Positions 1 to 13,080 are shown, counted from the stretch's first letter. The stretch is 64,000 bases of DNA from Diphasiastrum complanatum (GCA_029204225.1 MU832164.1:1-64000), one strand, 5' to 3'. The notes: generated by a model not told the origin, from the sequence alone. Translations and numbers: made by a program.

Positions 1-2900
1 TATGCCAAGCAGTATGTGACATTACCATATTCTACCATGAGGCAATCGGCAATGTGCGCTCAAGACCTAGCATTTTTTGCAACCATTAAGATGAAGTGGG
101 ACGATATCTTGCCAGATCTGGCATTCGACTCAAATATGTCGCTAGCATCTTAGAGTGTTACATATCAATTACCGTTGGCAAGATAATACTATCGAGCGTC
201 AATGATTGGAAGATCGTGGGAAAAATAAGTTTGTTACTTGAACAATGACAAGATGGATCAAAGGGGCACATTCATGTTTTCTTCTGAACGCACAAGATCG
301 GAACCTTGAACAATTCACATTTATGGAGGTCGCCTCACACCTGGTCAAGCGTCAGCATGAAGCAAGAAGCCCGGACCAATAAAAGGATAGTGTTGTGGGA
401 CTGTCACCAACTTTGGTGGGCGATATTGTTGGGGCCTGGCAAGACATAATACCATGTATAGATTTGATAGATCTAGAGTAGCGAATAAGTGTGAGGGAAC
501 TAGCACCCTGCATGTGTAAGTCCAACCCAATGATCACATTGATATTTGATGAAGTAGTTAGCAATAAAATTGACTTTTAGGGCGTTGCGGGAGTTAAATG
601 GTCTAGGAACCTAAAAGTCAAGTTAGTGAGTAAAGAGGTGTTTCCCACCATTTTTCAAATTCCAATAATAAAGAAGGTAGAAATTGGTCAATAGCCATTG
701 AGGCCAAGTGCTCAAAATAAACTATAAACAATGGTACATTGTACTTCATTTTCATGTTCAATCAAAGAAGGTGGAGCCTCTACCAATTTGGCAAATTAAT
801 TGTTCTTCTCATCTTCCTCCATCACTTTCATCTTTATTGTTATCTAGCTCTTTGGGTTTGATCTTGAACTTCGCTCCACAATGTCCTTTATGGTGTATTG
901 TAAGCTGATCTTAGTGTAGTGTTCACAATTGCCTTCTACTCAAACATTCTACATTTGAGTACAGAAAATGTCATGTAAATAGACTTCAAAAAATTAGAGT
1001 AATGGCCTATAAAGCTTCAAAATGATCCATTAGCCAAAAATGCTGAAGGTGGGACCTCTCTTAAGGGCCCTATAAGCTAGTAGCTAGTTAGCTAGTGGTT
1101 ACGGGCAACTACAAGAAAGTCAAATCTAGCTAGATTTATGTTGTCTACCTATCCTATTGACATCATAGAGTGAATCTTTCTAATGGCTCATTTGCATGAT
1201 GAGAGACTTAAAAATTTCCTCTCCTTTGTGAACGTGAGCCATGGATGGTGGTTAGCTCCTTAAGATTGATTTACATCAATGGCTATTGTGTGTTGTTTTG
1301 CTTGTTTTGAGTCATTAGCATAAGTACTATTTCTTGGCATTATGGTTTCTATTTTGATGAGTTTCCTAGGATGGGGACAAGACAAGGCAAGTCTAGGGTG
1401 ATCTCTAGCCTCATATGGCCTCATGGTTCACCTTGAGCAACATGTGGTCTAGGTCCTAGGCACGAGTTTGAAAAAACTTTGAAACTGGTTCATTTTGTTT
1501 TGGTCCCTCCCAACATCTTGAATGCTCCATCTTTGGCAATTTTGGAAAAGCTCCCCATCATAGCTTGCTCTCATCTTCTTCTCTTGTGGTAGCAAACTCA
1601 AAGACAAAGGTGGTACGATGTTCAACTGTCTTTTGCTTTGCTTTAACGTCTTTTCCCTTTTAATATAATATTGTTGGGCGGTTCATCAAAAATATTTTGC
1701 TTCACTTTGTATGGTGACGATGTTATCTCTCATCACAAGAAAATGTTGTGTGTTCTCCAAAATGTTTTATATCTTCATTAAGGCTAAACCTCAAAACAAG
1801 AGTAGATCTACTTGTGGCAAGAAGACACAACCAATCCTTTCATGCACCCTTAACAAGATCTTCCAATTCTTGAAAAAAATTTTATGGCCAAATTTCAAAA
1901 GATCTATATTCTATCTATAGTTGCTGGAGTTAAAACAATGCTATTGATTCAATCATATTTCGATGCAAAAACTTCTGAGGTTGTAGAATTCATGATAGAT
2001 CTACAAATTCAATTATTTTTGGCCTTGCAAATTTTTATAATACATCACTTGCATGTTTGCAAAGCACAAAATTTGCTATACATCTCGAACTGGCCCAAAG
2101 CTACCCTTCTCTTTGTCTCATATTCTTGTGCATCTACTACCTTTTGTATCTTCTTTAAAGTACACATTATTGTAAGACCATCTTCAAATTCTTCCTTTCC
2201 ATTGCAACATCGTCTTTGTATTGAAAATTCATGACAGATCTCCTACAAATGAAGCTCAGACCAAGAGAAAAATATGTGTGTGGGGGAGTTTCAGACTTGT
2301 GGTCCGGTTCGTCCATGCTCTTACTTGTGATTGGAACATATTGATTTTAGTTACATCCACAGAATCACTCATTACATTGGAATCATTTCAAAATACTTTG
2401 TGAAGATTTCACAACTGAAATGCTAACAAGGACATGACCTTCTTAAGGGGCACGTGTAGGGAAAGATAACTCAAAAGTTTGCACATTCTTCAAATTTCTA
2501 TAAAAGGTGAAACCATTACTCAAAGAAAAACTGAAAAACACTGGTAGGAAAATCATCTATTTGAAAACAATACATACGATTGGTATTACCCTCTCCAGAA
2601 GGTGTTCTACACACTAGAACACAACATAACGTCATGAAACTGCAATCAAGGGCTGCTATCTCCTCTTGTGCTATGCCATGCTGGTTGCATTCGTCTTCAA
2701 GCATGCACATGGTTGATATTACAGTCATTTAGCATACATTTTTCTTGACTTTATAGGTCAGCAAACAAATTCTCGACTACATCTAGTAAATTTGGCCTAA
2801 CTCCGTTCTAGCAGATTATAATTTAGACAAAAGAAGCAGAGGTCTCATAAGCCACTGGCCTAATGGGAACTTAAGTGGGCCAAGGAACAAACCCCAATGA
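1..2900. other. no recognisable gene
   Basis: I see no conserved protein, LTR or RNA gene in this 2.9-kb stretch. The first 150 bases are an open frame on the plus strand running in from outside the window and ending in TAG, but the peptide is not one I recognise. Several 60-115 aa open frames occur (for example 1884-2234) with strongly biased, AT-driven composition and no family motif, so I treat them as chance. The last few hundred bases lie downstream of the RWP-RK gene and may include its 3' UTR. Confidence 0.5.
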
Positions 2901-3012
2901 ATGTGTCCAAACTACATGGTTTATACAACTATTGGAGTCACTTCTGAGCTTTTGCTAATGGACTCCCGTCTTGTTATAGCTGTAACAGCATAGCCTTAGT
3001 CTCAAAAATCAA

Positions 3013-3787
3013 TTAGCTTGGAGAAAAGGAAGCCTTCCATTGACTAGGCAGATTGTTTCCAAAGATAAATCTCAAAGTATCAGTGTCATTGTCTGTCAAC
3101 TTTGAAAAATTGTACCCTTTAGTAACTCCAAACCTAAGAGCCCTTTGACCAGAGATAGCAGCCTGCTTTCGAAGTTTGACTAGCATATTTGCAGCAATCA
3201 CGGGGTCCTTCTCAATCAGTGCCTCCTTTCGTCCAACATCCTCCTTGCTTCTTTCTTTCACTGAACCTAATTCCTTTGTGCTCTCATTCTGCAAGCAATC
3301 TCTTTCAATCTTATCTTCTGCAAGATCTCCCTTAACAATGCTTCTAGTTTGTACAGTTGCTCCTAAGGGATCGAGTTCACTGTCCTTGGAAGCGGCCGAA
3401 CTGCTCAGTTCAACTTTCGATTTCAGCTCTAGATTCCCCCACCATCTATTAGTAGACACCGAAAGTCCATCATAAGGGAAACCGTGCTTGAACTCATCAA
3501 GAAAAGTTGAAGGTATCGGCTTCAGTCTTTGTAGCCCATGAGAGCCACCTACTGATAAATTGCTTGGATAACGAGAAACATTATAGCTTTGTTGGTTTAA
3601 CTGAACAGCATTGGCACGAACCATATTTGCAGCACGCAAATCGCTCTGAGATGTCTGTGACCTATGGCATTGTCAAAATGAATAATGTTATGAAGGCATC
3701 ATCCCATGATTGCCACAATCCATGATGTATGACCAAAGATTCATATTGATAAAAGGCGAGAGTGCCCCCGATCAAGATAAAACATGC

Positions 3788-3867
<80 letters not shown>

Positions 3868-6856
3868 GGGGGGGGGGGGGGGGGGAGGGAGAGAGAGAGC
3901 TGATGTTCACAGATTTAAAACAACAAGAATCAGAACTATCTATCTAAAGAATATTCCAAAAAGCACTATCGAGTCCAACCTAAAAAGTGTTACCTGTAAC
4001 AACTGTTTACTTACGAATTTCGAACTCCTAAGGCATCCACCCGACCGATATTGGCAGCGCTGGGTAATGTGCTTGGACTAGAGGAATGTATCACACCTAA
4101 ATGCTGAGTAGCAGATTGTTCAAGCACAGCCTCCCGTTTTATTTCTTCAATGGATTTTCCGGCCATAATCTGCATTCCAACAAGACATCTTAAACCATGT
4201 CAAAAAAGCACAGGAACACAAACTGCTAGAATACTACCGGAACAATAAAAAGAAATGTGCAATCTCTAGCAATCAGCTACATCATGCATAGCATGAAAGG
4301 AACAATCGAAAAGAGAACGATTAAAAGGAGCTTACTACAACAAGTCATTCACTTCTAAAAGGAACGATTGTTAAATTAGTTAAAAGTATTCAAATGAGAT
4401 AAGCGATCTGAAAATCTGTGAAAATAACAAAGCCAGGTAAGCCCTAAGCTCAAAAGTACAGCATTATCACCTGAACAGTCCCCATTCCACCCATGAAAAC
4501 ATTCTGTTGCAGCCCACTCTTTTTTGGATAACATTCCAATGCTAACAATTCTCACTCAATCTACCTGAAGTGAAGCAACAATTCCTAAAATAGTCTTGTG
4601 AAGCAAAAAACTTGCTTTCAGCTATTAAGAAAGCTCCTCAGATTGCAATATCCAATATCAAGTATTTACACTTCCATCCCCTCTCCTATCAATATGCATC
4701 TTGGTTTTGAGAAAGAACTTGAACCTGGGACCCAAGAAACTTTGGATCCGAAGCTGAGCAACTGAGGCAATCCCGTTGGATGATCTCTCCTATGAATATG
4801 GTTAAATTGACTGGCCATTTGACCCTTAAAAACCTAATAATCTCCTAGCCCATTCCATCCTGAATATCTATGTATTGGTCAAGGCCATAGCAACAGGTTT
4901 TGTATCTACCGAAACCAATATCACCTCTTCTGATTCCAAGTTCTCCTATAATGATTGATTGTCACCACTAGCCCACCACCCAAAGGTAAGATAGCTGCTA
5001 AATTGTATCACCAATCATGAAGCTACTACAAGATCATTCTGAATTTAAATAGAGAAGATAAGCACAGGTTGTAACTTAATGTTTCCTATCAGATGCTTAC
5101 GTTCTTCCATAAACAGAATCCCTTGATGTCTACAACTTTTTCAATTCAAGATAGTGTTAACACACCAATCAACATAGAGTCCGGGGCACATTCCTGGCTG
5201 TTTTAGATCAAAGATGGAGCGAGCCAAAACGATTTTCTGACCAGGATATAATCAAGTGTCCCGATCTGTCCATAATACAGAAAAAGCTTTGGCACAAAAA
5301 CACACAAAGATACTGAAACCTCAAGCATAGCAGGGTCAAATCACCTTGCGATAAGGCCATCTCGGTATACCGTTTTCATTGCAAATGCGCTTTAAGGTAG
5401 TCGTACACACACCTGAAAGAACAAAAGCAAACAGGATTATCTACAAATGGACTCTTTGCACTTGCTGAATGAATCGTAAAGCACAACACCAACATTTATA
5501 CAAGCAAATCCAGAGAATGTTAACTTACTATCAGCAGCCACCTGAGATTTAGCACAAAGAAGCAGAGTGAACTAAAAACAAAAAGAGGAGGCGGCTCATA
5601 ATATCAGTAATACAAAAGGTTGATGCATCCTTGCTTTGAAAACCAGAACCAGGAAGTAGCGATTGGAAAGAGCAACGGATTGTGTGCAACAGCAGATGCA
5701 TCCTCTCTGCCCATTTACTTCTGCTTACCCAACACGTACGGACCTCTCTTGTGGACGAGCTATTTCGTGTACGGAAAATTAATTGCGCACTTTGTAGATA
5801 ATTTGAGTTGTAACAGCATGAGATGAAAAAAGCCATTTTTTGCCCTTTAATAGTAAAGCAGTAAGAACAACATTAATTACTAGGTATCTGCCAAATTTGA
5901 AACCCGTGGAGTTGAAACAGTCTCATCGTTGCTATTTTCATATGCATCGAAATGCTTTTATAGAGACCATTCCTCAAATCCAGAGTCAAAAAAAGAGATT
6001 TCACAAGCCATTGAAACAAGAAAAATAAATTCTGCACACGACGACTAATGCGAGAGGGAGATATACGGTTCTTGCTTCAGAAAAAAAAGGATTGTCCCAA
6101 TCCATTCTAAAGAGGAAAAATGGCGCGAGAGTTGAATAGAAGATTCTTGCTTCAAAAAAATAAGGGAATTATCCATGCAAAGACAAGTTTCTACGTCAAG
6201 AACAAAATATTACAAGCTTCTACGTATATAAAGCAGTTTAACAGGATCGTGCTGCATTCAAGCTGTAAGAAAACAAGAACTGACCTAGAAATGAAGCCGT
6301 TTAAAAGGATCACGCACCATTCATGCTATGTTTTAAGGGAAAACGAAACTGAAATAGAGAATCATGGACCATTATTGCTATGCGATCAGGGAAACCAAAA
6401 TTGAAGCAGTTTATAAGAATCATGGACCATTATTGCTATGTTGTAAGGAAAAAACAAAACTGACATAGAATCGAAACAGTCTGAGAGAATCATGCACCAT
6501 TGAAGCTATGCTATTAAGGAAAACCAAAACCAAAGAAAGTTTATACGAATGTTGCAGCGTTCGTAAGGAAAACCAAAACTTACATAGAATCGAAGCAGTT
6601 TATGCGAGTCATGCACCATTGAAGCTACGCTTTTAGGAAAACCAAGACTGAAGCAGTTTCTGAGAGATGATGCAGCGATCATGCTCTGCTGTAAGGAAAA
6701 CCAAAACTGACCTAGAATTGAAGCGGCCTCGACAGCAGGAACAGTGAAAAACTTAGAGATCTCATCAAAGGTAAGCATCTCATCATTCCACGTGACCTGC
6801 TGAGGCGGAATGCCCTGCTTCGCCATGTAGCGATTGGTAATGAACTCCGTTGGCAT
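3013..6856 (-). CDS. RWP-RK domain transcription factor, four exons, about 332 aa
   Basis: Predicted exons on the minus strand are 6856-6712, 5412-5345, 4169-4015 and 3643-3013. Phases agree across all three junctions and the total is 999 nt including stop. Introns 1 and 3 have clear GT..AG ends; the exon 2 donor (AAG|GTGATT) and the exon 4 acceptor are weaker choices. The RWP-RK DNA-binding domain is split over exons 1-3 at about residues 28-80: [10 protein letters not shown], then [16 protein letters not shown], then the signature RWPYRK at residues 66-71. RWP-RK proteins are nuclear DNA-binding regulators (RKD and NIN-like families) linked to nitrogen responses and egg or gamete development. 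No PB1 domain is visible, so it is nearer the short RKD-type group than a NIN-like protein. The large last exon is acidic and serine-rich, with an RWWGN patch and no other known domain. The start is the first ATG after an in-frame TAG; an upstream exon is possible. Confidence 0.82.
3792..3900. repeat. compound microsatellite (TG)n(AG)n plus G tract
   Basis: About 15 TG units are followed by about 22 AG units, then an 18-base G run and a second short AG run. It lies in intron 3 of the RWP-RK gene. It creates long, meaningless open frames of repeated dipeptides on both strands. Confidence 0.95.
6231..6726. repeat. degenerate ~61-bp tandem repeat in intron 1, reaching into exon 1
   Basis: About eight diverged copies start near 6231, 6292, 6353, 6401, 6471, 6534, 6591 and 6651. 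The shared core on the plus strand reads gaagcagttt, then catgcaccatt, then taaggaaaaccaaaac. Every second copy also carries a tag like gacctagaattgaag (near 6282, 6460, 6581 and 6709). The last tag is the real end of exon 1 with its splice donor, so the array appears to have grown out of the exon-intron junction. Confidence 0.75.
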
Positions 6857-6999
6857 CTTTCTATTGTTCCAGATTTTTGCACGAACGTCTACTAATTTCC
6901 CAAGAATTATTCGCAAATCCCTGCCCTAATTCTTCGATCAAACCCTGAAAAGCAATGAATTAGCCTAAATCACAGCTGCTGATTGGCTGCCGATCAGGC

Positions 7000-8879
7000 C
7001 AGATCGCAAAAAAAATGCACGAAGAATCGTCGATCCCAGCAGATTGAGCTAGGTTTGATCGTCACACTTTATGACCTAATATTATTACTATTGTTTTTGC
7101 CGTTTTTTCTCCAAAGCTATACCATACCTAGTTCCACAAATAAGAGGGGCCACGAAATTGGACTTTGAAGTTAGGGTGGTCCTCTTCTCAACCAAAGATG
7201 ACTTGGGCTGCTGATTGGGCCACCACTGGGCATTCATTTCTCTACAACCCTTGAAATAACACGTTAGCGGTTGTTATTGGATGTGATGAGAGGAGAAGGT
7301 AGCATTATCTTGTCATTATGACATGGCAAGATGTTGTGATGGTTGGAGGAGAGCTGGTTTAGGACTGTAGAGACCAAGAGTAGAAAATTCGTAGTCGTTG
7401 CAAATGTGTTCACTCTGAAATAGGGTGAGATGGTTGGCATGGCCAAAAGTTTTTATTTATCCACTCACCCCACATTGACATCATCTTGAGCTAAGGGGGT
7501 AAAGAGGCCCTTATCCCCCAAACTAGCCTCCCACGTCAGATAGAGCACAAGGCCTTCGCACAAGGTGGCTTGTGGAAGCATCCTTAATCTAGAAGTAGAA
7601 ATGCATTATTTCAATGATCATGGTCTCACAATACCCTAGGGTAAGGTAAGTAAAGAAACCTTCCTCTAACAAATGGAGGTGAGCATTCACTTTGGCAGCC
7701 TCAAATATTGGGAGGAGAGTATTTGGGCCTTTAAGGCTTGTGTTAGACACAGAGTAGCAGAGGGAAATAACTAAATTTCAAATTTTGGACTTCACTCCCC
7801 ACACCAGGCAACCCCACATTAATAGGAGTAGGTCAAAGCAAGCAATGTAAATTCTAATCTGGATAATGTTGCTAAGGCAATCATTCTACATGGACCACTC
7901 AAGGGGGCAAGCGAATGTTCTTTGGGCCTCCCGTGAAAGGTGCACTAACCCGTGATGGCATCCATCCTTGCCACATAGGATGCCACCTAGGAGTAAGTCC
8001 TACCTTGTGTGAACGGGGGTAGCGAGGCTACTTGGAACAAAACCAATGAGACAAGAGTGTTTTAGGAAACTCTCCACTTGTCAATCTCCTATGTGAAACC
8101 ATTCTATGCTCTCCCACTTGCCAATCTCCTATTTAAAACCATGATGTGCTCTCCCACTTACTAGCCACTAATGTGAAACCACCCATATACAAACAACTAC
8201 ACGCCACTCGAGAGAAGCTCAACATATAAGTTCAAATCTATTAGCTCTAAATAAAAAATATCATCTACAAAATTCTCTTTTGTCTGGAGAAGTCAAGTAC
8301 TCCTGGGCATAACTTTGTAAAGCTCGATGAAAATCAACTGAGATTGTCCAACTGAAATTCTGGTGAATGATAGGTCAGTTCAGAGTGTGGATTGTGATTT
8401 GCACCAAGGGGATGCTACACTCTACCCACTTGCTCCTTGGCATTGGGACATAATATGGGTTCACCCTCAATTGATGAGGGCTCGCTGCATAACTCCTTAT
8501 AGCCTTATGAGTCTTTTCAAGAACTATGCATGTTAGAAGATTCCCATAAAGATTTCCACGTATTCTAATGAGATTCCAAATGCTGCAATTTGAACAAGAA
8601 ATCAATCTTGGAACTACCAAAGAGCATCAACAAAATACCGATAAGGGAACTCCAGAACCCACATCTACAAGGAGCAACACCATCAATGAAGTCAACCAGT
8701 AGCAGACCCCACAAGCGAAAACAAAGCCCATGCCTCACAAATATACTTTACGGCGACGGGAACAAGAATATGGTCAAGTCGGCAAAAGTTATGCAATGTA
8801 CTTGTAAACCAAAGGCACGAGAATTAGAGGTAGACTAGCTCTCAAATGGTCCCAAAAAGGACTCAAGTAGCTAAAATTG
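7000..8879. other. no recognisable gene
   Basis: This lies upstream of the RWP-RK gene, so its promoter should be in the right-hand neighbourhood of 6.9-7.3 kb, but I cannot point to a convincing TATA box or transcription start. Open frames are short and match nothing I know. The only structure I see is the minisatellite at 8071-8188. Confidence 0.45.
8071..8188. repeat. three-copy ~40-bp minisatellite
   Basis: Three consecutive copies begin ctctccactt (8071), ctctcccacttg (8110) and ctctcccactta (8151). Each runs through a segment like aatctcctatgtgaaacca. The third copy is the most diverged. Confidence 0.7.
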
Positions 8880-9130
8880 AATTTGGTTTAAGCTTTTTTA
8901 AGAAAGTCAAGTTGTTAAGGCACATGATTTTGGGTTCACCAAAAATCCTAACCCTGGTATTTTCTATATAAGGGCCTGTGACATCATTTTTGTATTTACC
9001 TTCTTCATTTGTAAAAAATATAAATTGAGAAAGGGAGAAAGCATCTCCTCTTCTTCCTACTTTTCATTGTCTAAAGACCTCCTCTTTTGTATGTGATTAT
9101 CATTTGTGGATGATGGATCTTAGGAATCAT
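8880..9130 (+). promoter_or_regulatory. possible old LTR with TATA box
   Basis: A TATA motif (ctatataagg, 8964-8973) is followed about 40 bases later by the T- and A-rich leader and aatataaa/gagaaag stretch that is common in plant LTRs. No partner LTR, primer site or target duplication was found, so this could equally be a host promoter or chance. From 9131 to about 9630 I see nothing. Confidence 0.25.
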
Positions 9131-9639
9131 GCTTACCTGAATCGACCCTAGAAAGTACTTGATCATGTTATTGCTTAATCATGCTATCACACTCAAGAAC
9201 TAACATTAGCACAAGCAATCATTTTATTTGGTTTTCAAAATAATCCACAAAATATACATACAACCAAAATAGGTGTTAAATCCACAAACATGGAGTGATC
9301 ATTAAGATCCTTAGGTAGGTTTCAATACATTGTTCACCTCCCTTTAGAAAATCAACCTCTTGAGGAGAAGATCTAGAGCCAAGGATGCCGAGATAACAAA
9401 AAAGAAACCAAACCAAAGAAAGAACAACCAAGAAAAGAAAAAAGAACAAAAAGAAGATAGCAAGAAAATGAACATCACCCAGAGATAGGCTTATTCCACT
9501 TTTAGATCTCAAGCTAAGCTTGACAACCTTAGAAACCCTAGGTTCTCACTCCCACTACCTTGTTTATCCCCTCTCTATTGGATCGATATCCGATACTACA
9601 CGCAATACTCACCTGGTTGGAGAAACTGCTAGAATAAGT

Positions 9640-9923
9640 AAGCTCGAGTTTCTCTTACAGTTCATGACTTTCCGTGTTTAGTAGTGATTTTGAGCTTTTT
9701 ACTGCTTTTGTAATAATGTGCATGAGTGCCAGCTTAACGCCACGCGTAGTGTAAGTTGGGGCACGCGTCCCGTAACGGGGACCGAACTGTCATGCAGCGG
9801 TACTTCAAAAAAAATAGACTGTGTATATGTATGTACCTTTCAGTCTCTTTTGTTAATACAGTTCAGAAGTGTTCTCTTGGGTTGGTGTGTGATCTCTCTT
9901 TACTGTTTATCTGATTAGTAAGC
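9640..9923 (+). repeat. copia LTR-like segment of Cop-1
   Basis: This stretch shares the hairpin-like core acgcgtccc and the ending taagc with the 275-bp LTRs of Cop-2, and lies just before Cop-1 coding sequence. The left border is uncertain. The initiator-Met primer site expected right after the LTR is absent; coding sequence of the pre-integrase region starts within a few bases, which implies a deletion of primer site, leader, gag and protease. Confidence 0.45.
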
Positions 9924-9925
9924 TC

Positions 9926-12510
9926 AAGATGGTAACAGGTCTACCTAGCTTAAATGACAAAGAAGAGTCCATTTGCAAGGAGCACATGCTAGGCAAGTTA
10001 CACATAAAGAAGTTCAACAAATAAGGAGCAACAAGGGCAAAACAAGTGCTTGAGTTGATACACTCTGACCTATGTGGGCCAATGAAGGTAATGTCTATTG
10101 GTAAAGCATTTTAACCTTCATTGATGTTACTCACGAAATACCTGGATCTACACCGTTAAGCATAAGTTTGCTGACATATTTGGATGCTTCAAAAGCTTCA
10201 AAGCATTGGTGGAAAATCAGTCAAGTGCTAAAATAAAGGTACTTAGGGCATATCGTGGTGGTGAGTATCGTTCCACAGATTTTACTGATTTTTGCAGGGA
10301 GCATGGCATTAAACATGAGTTTGCACAGGTTGATACACCTCAACAAAATGGGGTAGTTGAAAGGAAGAATCGTACCATTGTCGAAGCAGCTAGAGCAATA
10401 ATGACACATATGGGAGTTATTGCTTCTTTATGGGGTGAAGCTATCAAAACTACTGTGTTCTTGCAAAATAGAAGCCCTGCAATTGCTGTACATAATCGCA
10501 GACCCAAGGAGGCATTCACTGGTAAGAAGCCTAAAAAGGATGGGTTGCGAGTATTTGGATGTCGAGTGTATGTTCACATACCTAAGAGGAGAGAGCCAAA
10601 ATGCAGGTAAAGGCCTTGAAGTGCATTTTTACAGGTTATAATGAACAAACCAAGGGATATAGATGTTATGATCCAGATGGGATATGTGTGCACATAAGCC
10701 GTGATGTCTTATTTCGATGAAATCCATAGCTTTGGGGATGAAGAAAAGGATAATGATGAGCTATGAAGCTTCTCAAGGAGGATGAAGCAGTTCTACCACC
10801 ACAAGAAGATCATCATGATGACGATGAGGAACGTGGTACTCCTCCCACCATAGAGACGAGATGGAGAGTGAGAAACAATTATATTGGATCGGAAAAGACT
10901 AAGGTAGCAAGTGACAAAAGGAAAGAGCAAGATGCACCATGGGATTCCTATTCACCTCGTAGTGGATCACCTCAACGTAAGTTACCTAAATGGTATACTA
11001 AACTCATGAGTGACAAGGAAGGAGAAATTGCTGAGCCTAGTAAGGAGGGAGAGTTGCGGCATTCCACAAGAGAGAGGAAGGAACCTGACAAGTTTCAGGT
11101 AAATCTTGCACTTATGAGTGATATTATTTCATCTACTGAACCCTCTTGCTTTGAGGAGGCCAAAAATCAGGAGATATGGCAAAAAGCAATGCAGGAGGAG
11201 ATTGATTCCATCAAACACCATGACACTTGGGAGATAGTGGATCTTCCAAAGGGTAAAAGACCCATTGGCAACAAATGGGTATATAGGACAAAATACAATG
11301 TCGATGGAACTATTGCAAAACACAAAGCAAGGCTTGTAGTGAAGGGTTTTGCGCAAAGCAAGGGCATTGACTACGGAGAAACCTTCGCTCTTGTGGCCAA
11401 GTGGAATACACTTTGCATGGTGATTGCTTTGGCGGCATTATTTGGATGGAATCTACACCAGATGGATGTAACGTCCGCGTTCTTGAATGGTAAGCTTGAA
11501 GAAGTGTACATGGAGCAACCTAGTGGCTTCGTGGTACATGGCATGGAAGACAAAGTATGCAAGCTGAAGAAAGCCTTATATGGATTGAAGCAAGCACCAC
11601 GTGCTTGGTATAGCCACTTTGATGAGCATCTCCTATCTAGAGTTTTGACCTTCTAGTTTTGATATGACTGATCTTGGCTTGATGCACTTATTGTTTGGGA
11701 GTGGAAGTATGGCAAGGTTGCAGTAGCATCGCACTAACACAAACAAAGTACGTGAATGAGATTTTGAAGTGTTTCAAAATGTGTGATAACAAGCCAGTAT
11801 CCACACCTGTGGAGGTTGGTAAGAAGCTATCTAACCAGGATGAGAGTGCACTAGTTGATGCCACTTTATTTCGTCAATTTGCTGGTTCGCTGATTTACGT
11901 CACAACTACTCGTCCTGACATAAGTTATGTTGTAAGCGTTGTAAGTCAGTTCATGCCTACTCCTAGAGAGATTCACTAGAAAGCAGCGAAGAGAATTCTT
12001 CATTATGTGAAGGGCACGTTAACGCATGGATTGTTGTATGAGAGGCAGCATACTTTACCAGTTTTACAGGGCTTTGTTGATTCAAATTGGACAGGCTGTA
12101 TTGATGACAGGAGATCTACCACAGGTCATGTATTTCATGTTGGTAATGGTATATTTTCTTGGTCAAGTAAGAACCAAGACACAGTTGCTCTTTCTAGTAC
12201 AGAAGCAAAATACAAAGCACTATGTTCAGCTAAGCAGGAAGCAGTTTGGCTAAGAAGAATGTTAGAAGACATTGGAATTCCACAGAATAAGCCTACTGTG
12301 ATCAGATGTGACAGCCAGAGCGGTGTACAGCTAGCTAAAAATCTTGTATTTCATGCACGCATGAAGCATATAGAAATTAAGTATCATTTTATTAGAGAGA
12401 AGTTGTTATCTAATGAAATAGACATAGTGCATTGTAAGATAGAGAATCAGTTAGCTGATATACTCACTAAAGCTTTAAGTACTGATAAGTTTGAGTTTTT
12501 TAGAGAATAG
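9926..12510 (+). pseudogene. Cop-1: decayed Ty1/copia pol (INT-RT-RNase H)
   Basis: The order pre-integrase, integrase, RT, RNase H is the copia order. 9926-10200 is frameshifted pre-integrase and integrase start (LIHTDLCGP). 10206-10610 holds the integrase core and C-terminal region with the catalytic Glu in NGVVERKNRT. 10763-11656 holds the INT-RT linker and RT fingers/palm (HKARLVVKGFAQ, LHQMDVTSAFLNG, KKALYGLKQAPRAW). About 90 residues including the YVDD loop are deleted at 11656. 11695-11979 is the RT thumb, ending in a stop. 12007-12510 is RNase H with the usual acidic residues and an ADILTKAL ending. The protein is closest to Cop-2 in this window (both share FALV.KWNT), so the two are one family. 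No 3' LTR is found after 12510. It cannot be active. Confidence 0.85.
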
Positions 12511-12729
12511 AGAATAGGTTGTAGAGATGGGCGAATTCCTGCATGTTATACAGACTCCAAAATCTTAAGAATATTTCATTTAGGATTCCAAATCCAACCC
12601 AATTGATTTGGATTTTCTTTACATGTACTCAAAGTAGTCAATCATCGTACACTAGCTCCATATGTCCTATTTAGAGCATCTGGATCCCAAGGTTATTAAT
12701 TACATTTTTAGCCTATTCTGGAATGGCGA

Positions 12730-13080
12730 GGTGTAACTAATAAACTCGTGTACTAAAGTACTAAATGTCCACATCAAGGACTATTCCGAATCCCTTATAC
12801 ATGACATGGACGTAACATTTTTCTCCCCTTAAACAAAGATGTTCAAAAACCAATCCTCTAACTTTCACGCTTACCCAAAAAATTATTACCTTTAGTCTAA
12901 CCTCAAATATCAAGTAAGTACACTTTTTCAGCTGTTTATCTCTACTTTGAAGTACTATATCATATCTCAAAAGTACACCAAGTGATAAATTTTTCAATTG
13001 CGTTTGATTCTCTCCAAACCAATAATATCACCTTCATGCAAATTCATTTCACATGAATCACTAGGTGAATTATCACCATA
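12730..13080 (-). repeat. gypsy polyprotein-tail/LTR-like segment, copy 1
   Basis: On the minus strand the reading around 12997-12761 resembles copy 2 (14860-15190) over the whole length: a basic stretch, a W-x-SV/SL-x-V/L patch, then an L-R-x-E ending before a cysteine-tyrosine pair. The nucleotide copies also share caactatttcatgtgaatcact-like blocks. The match to the usual end of gypsy polyproteins is loose, so only the repeat relation is firm. Confidence 0.35.

Noticed and set aside
3662-4081. Open frames of 82-123 codons with repeated His-Thr or Arg-Glu
   Set aside because: They are translations of the (TG)n(AG)n microsatellite in intron 3 of the RWP-RK gene.
6506-6711. The exon 1 frame of the RWP-RK gene continuing past the RWP-RK half-domain
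   Set aside because: The continuation lies in intron 1 inside the tandem array. The domain resumes correctly in the exon at 5412 with matching phase.
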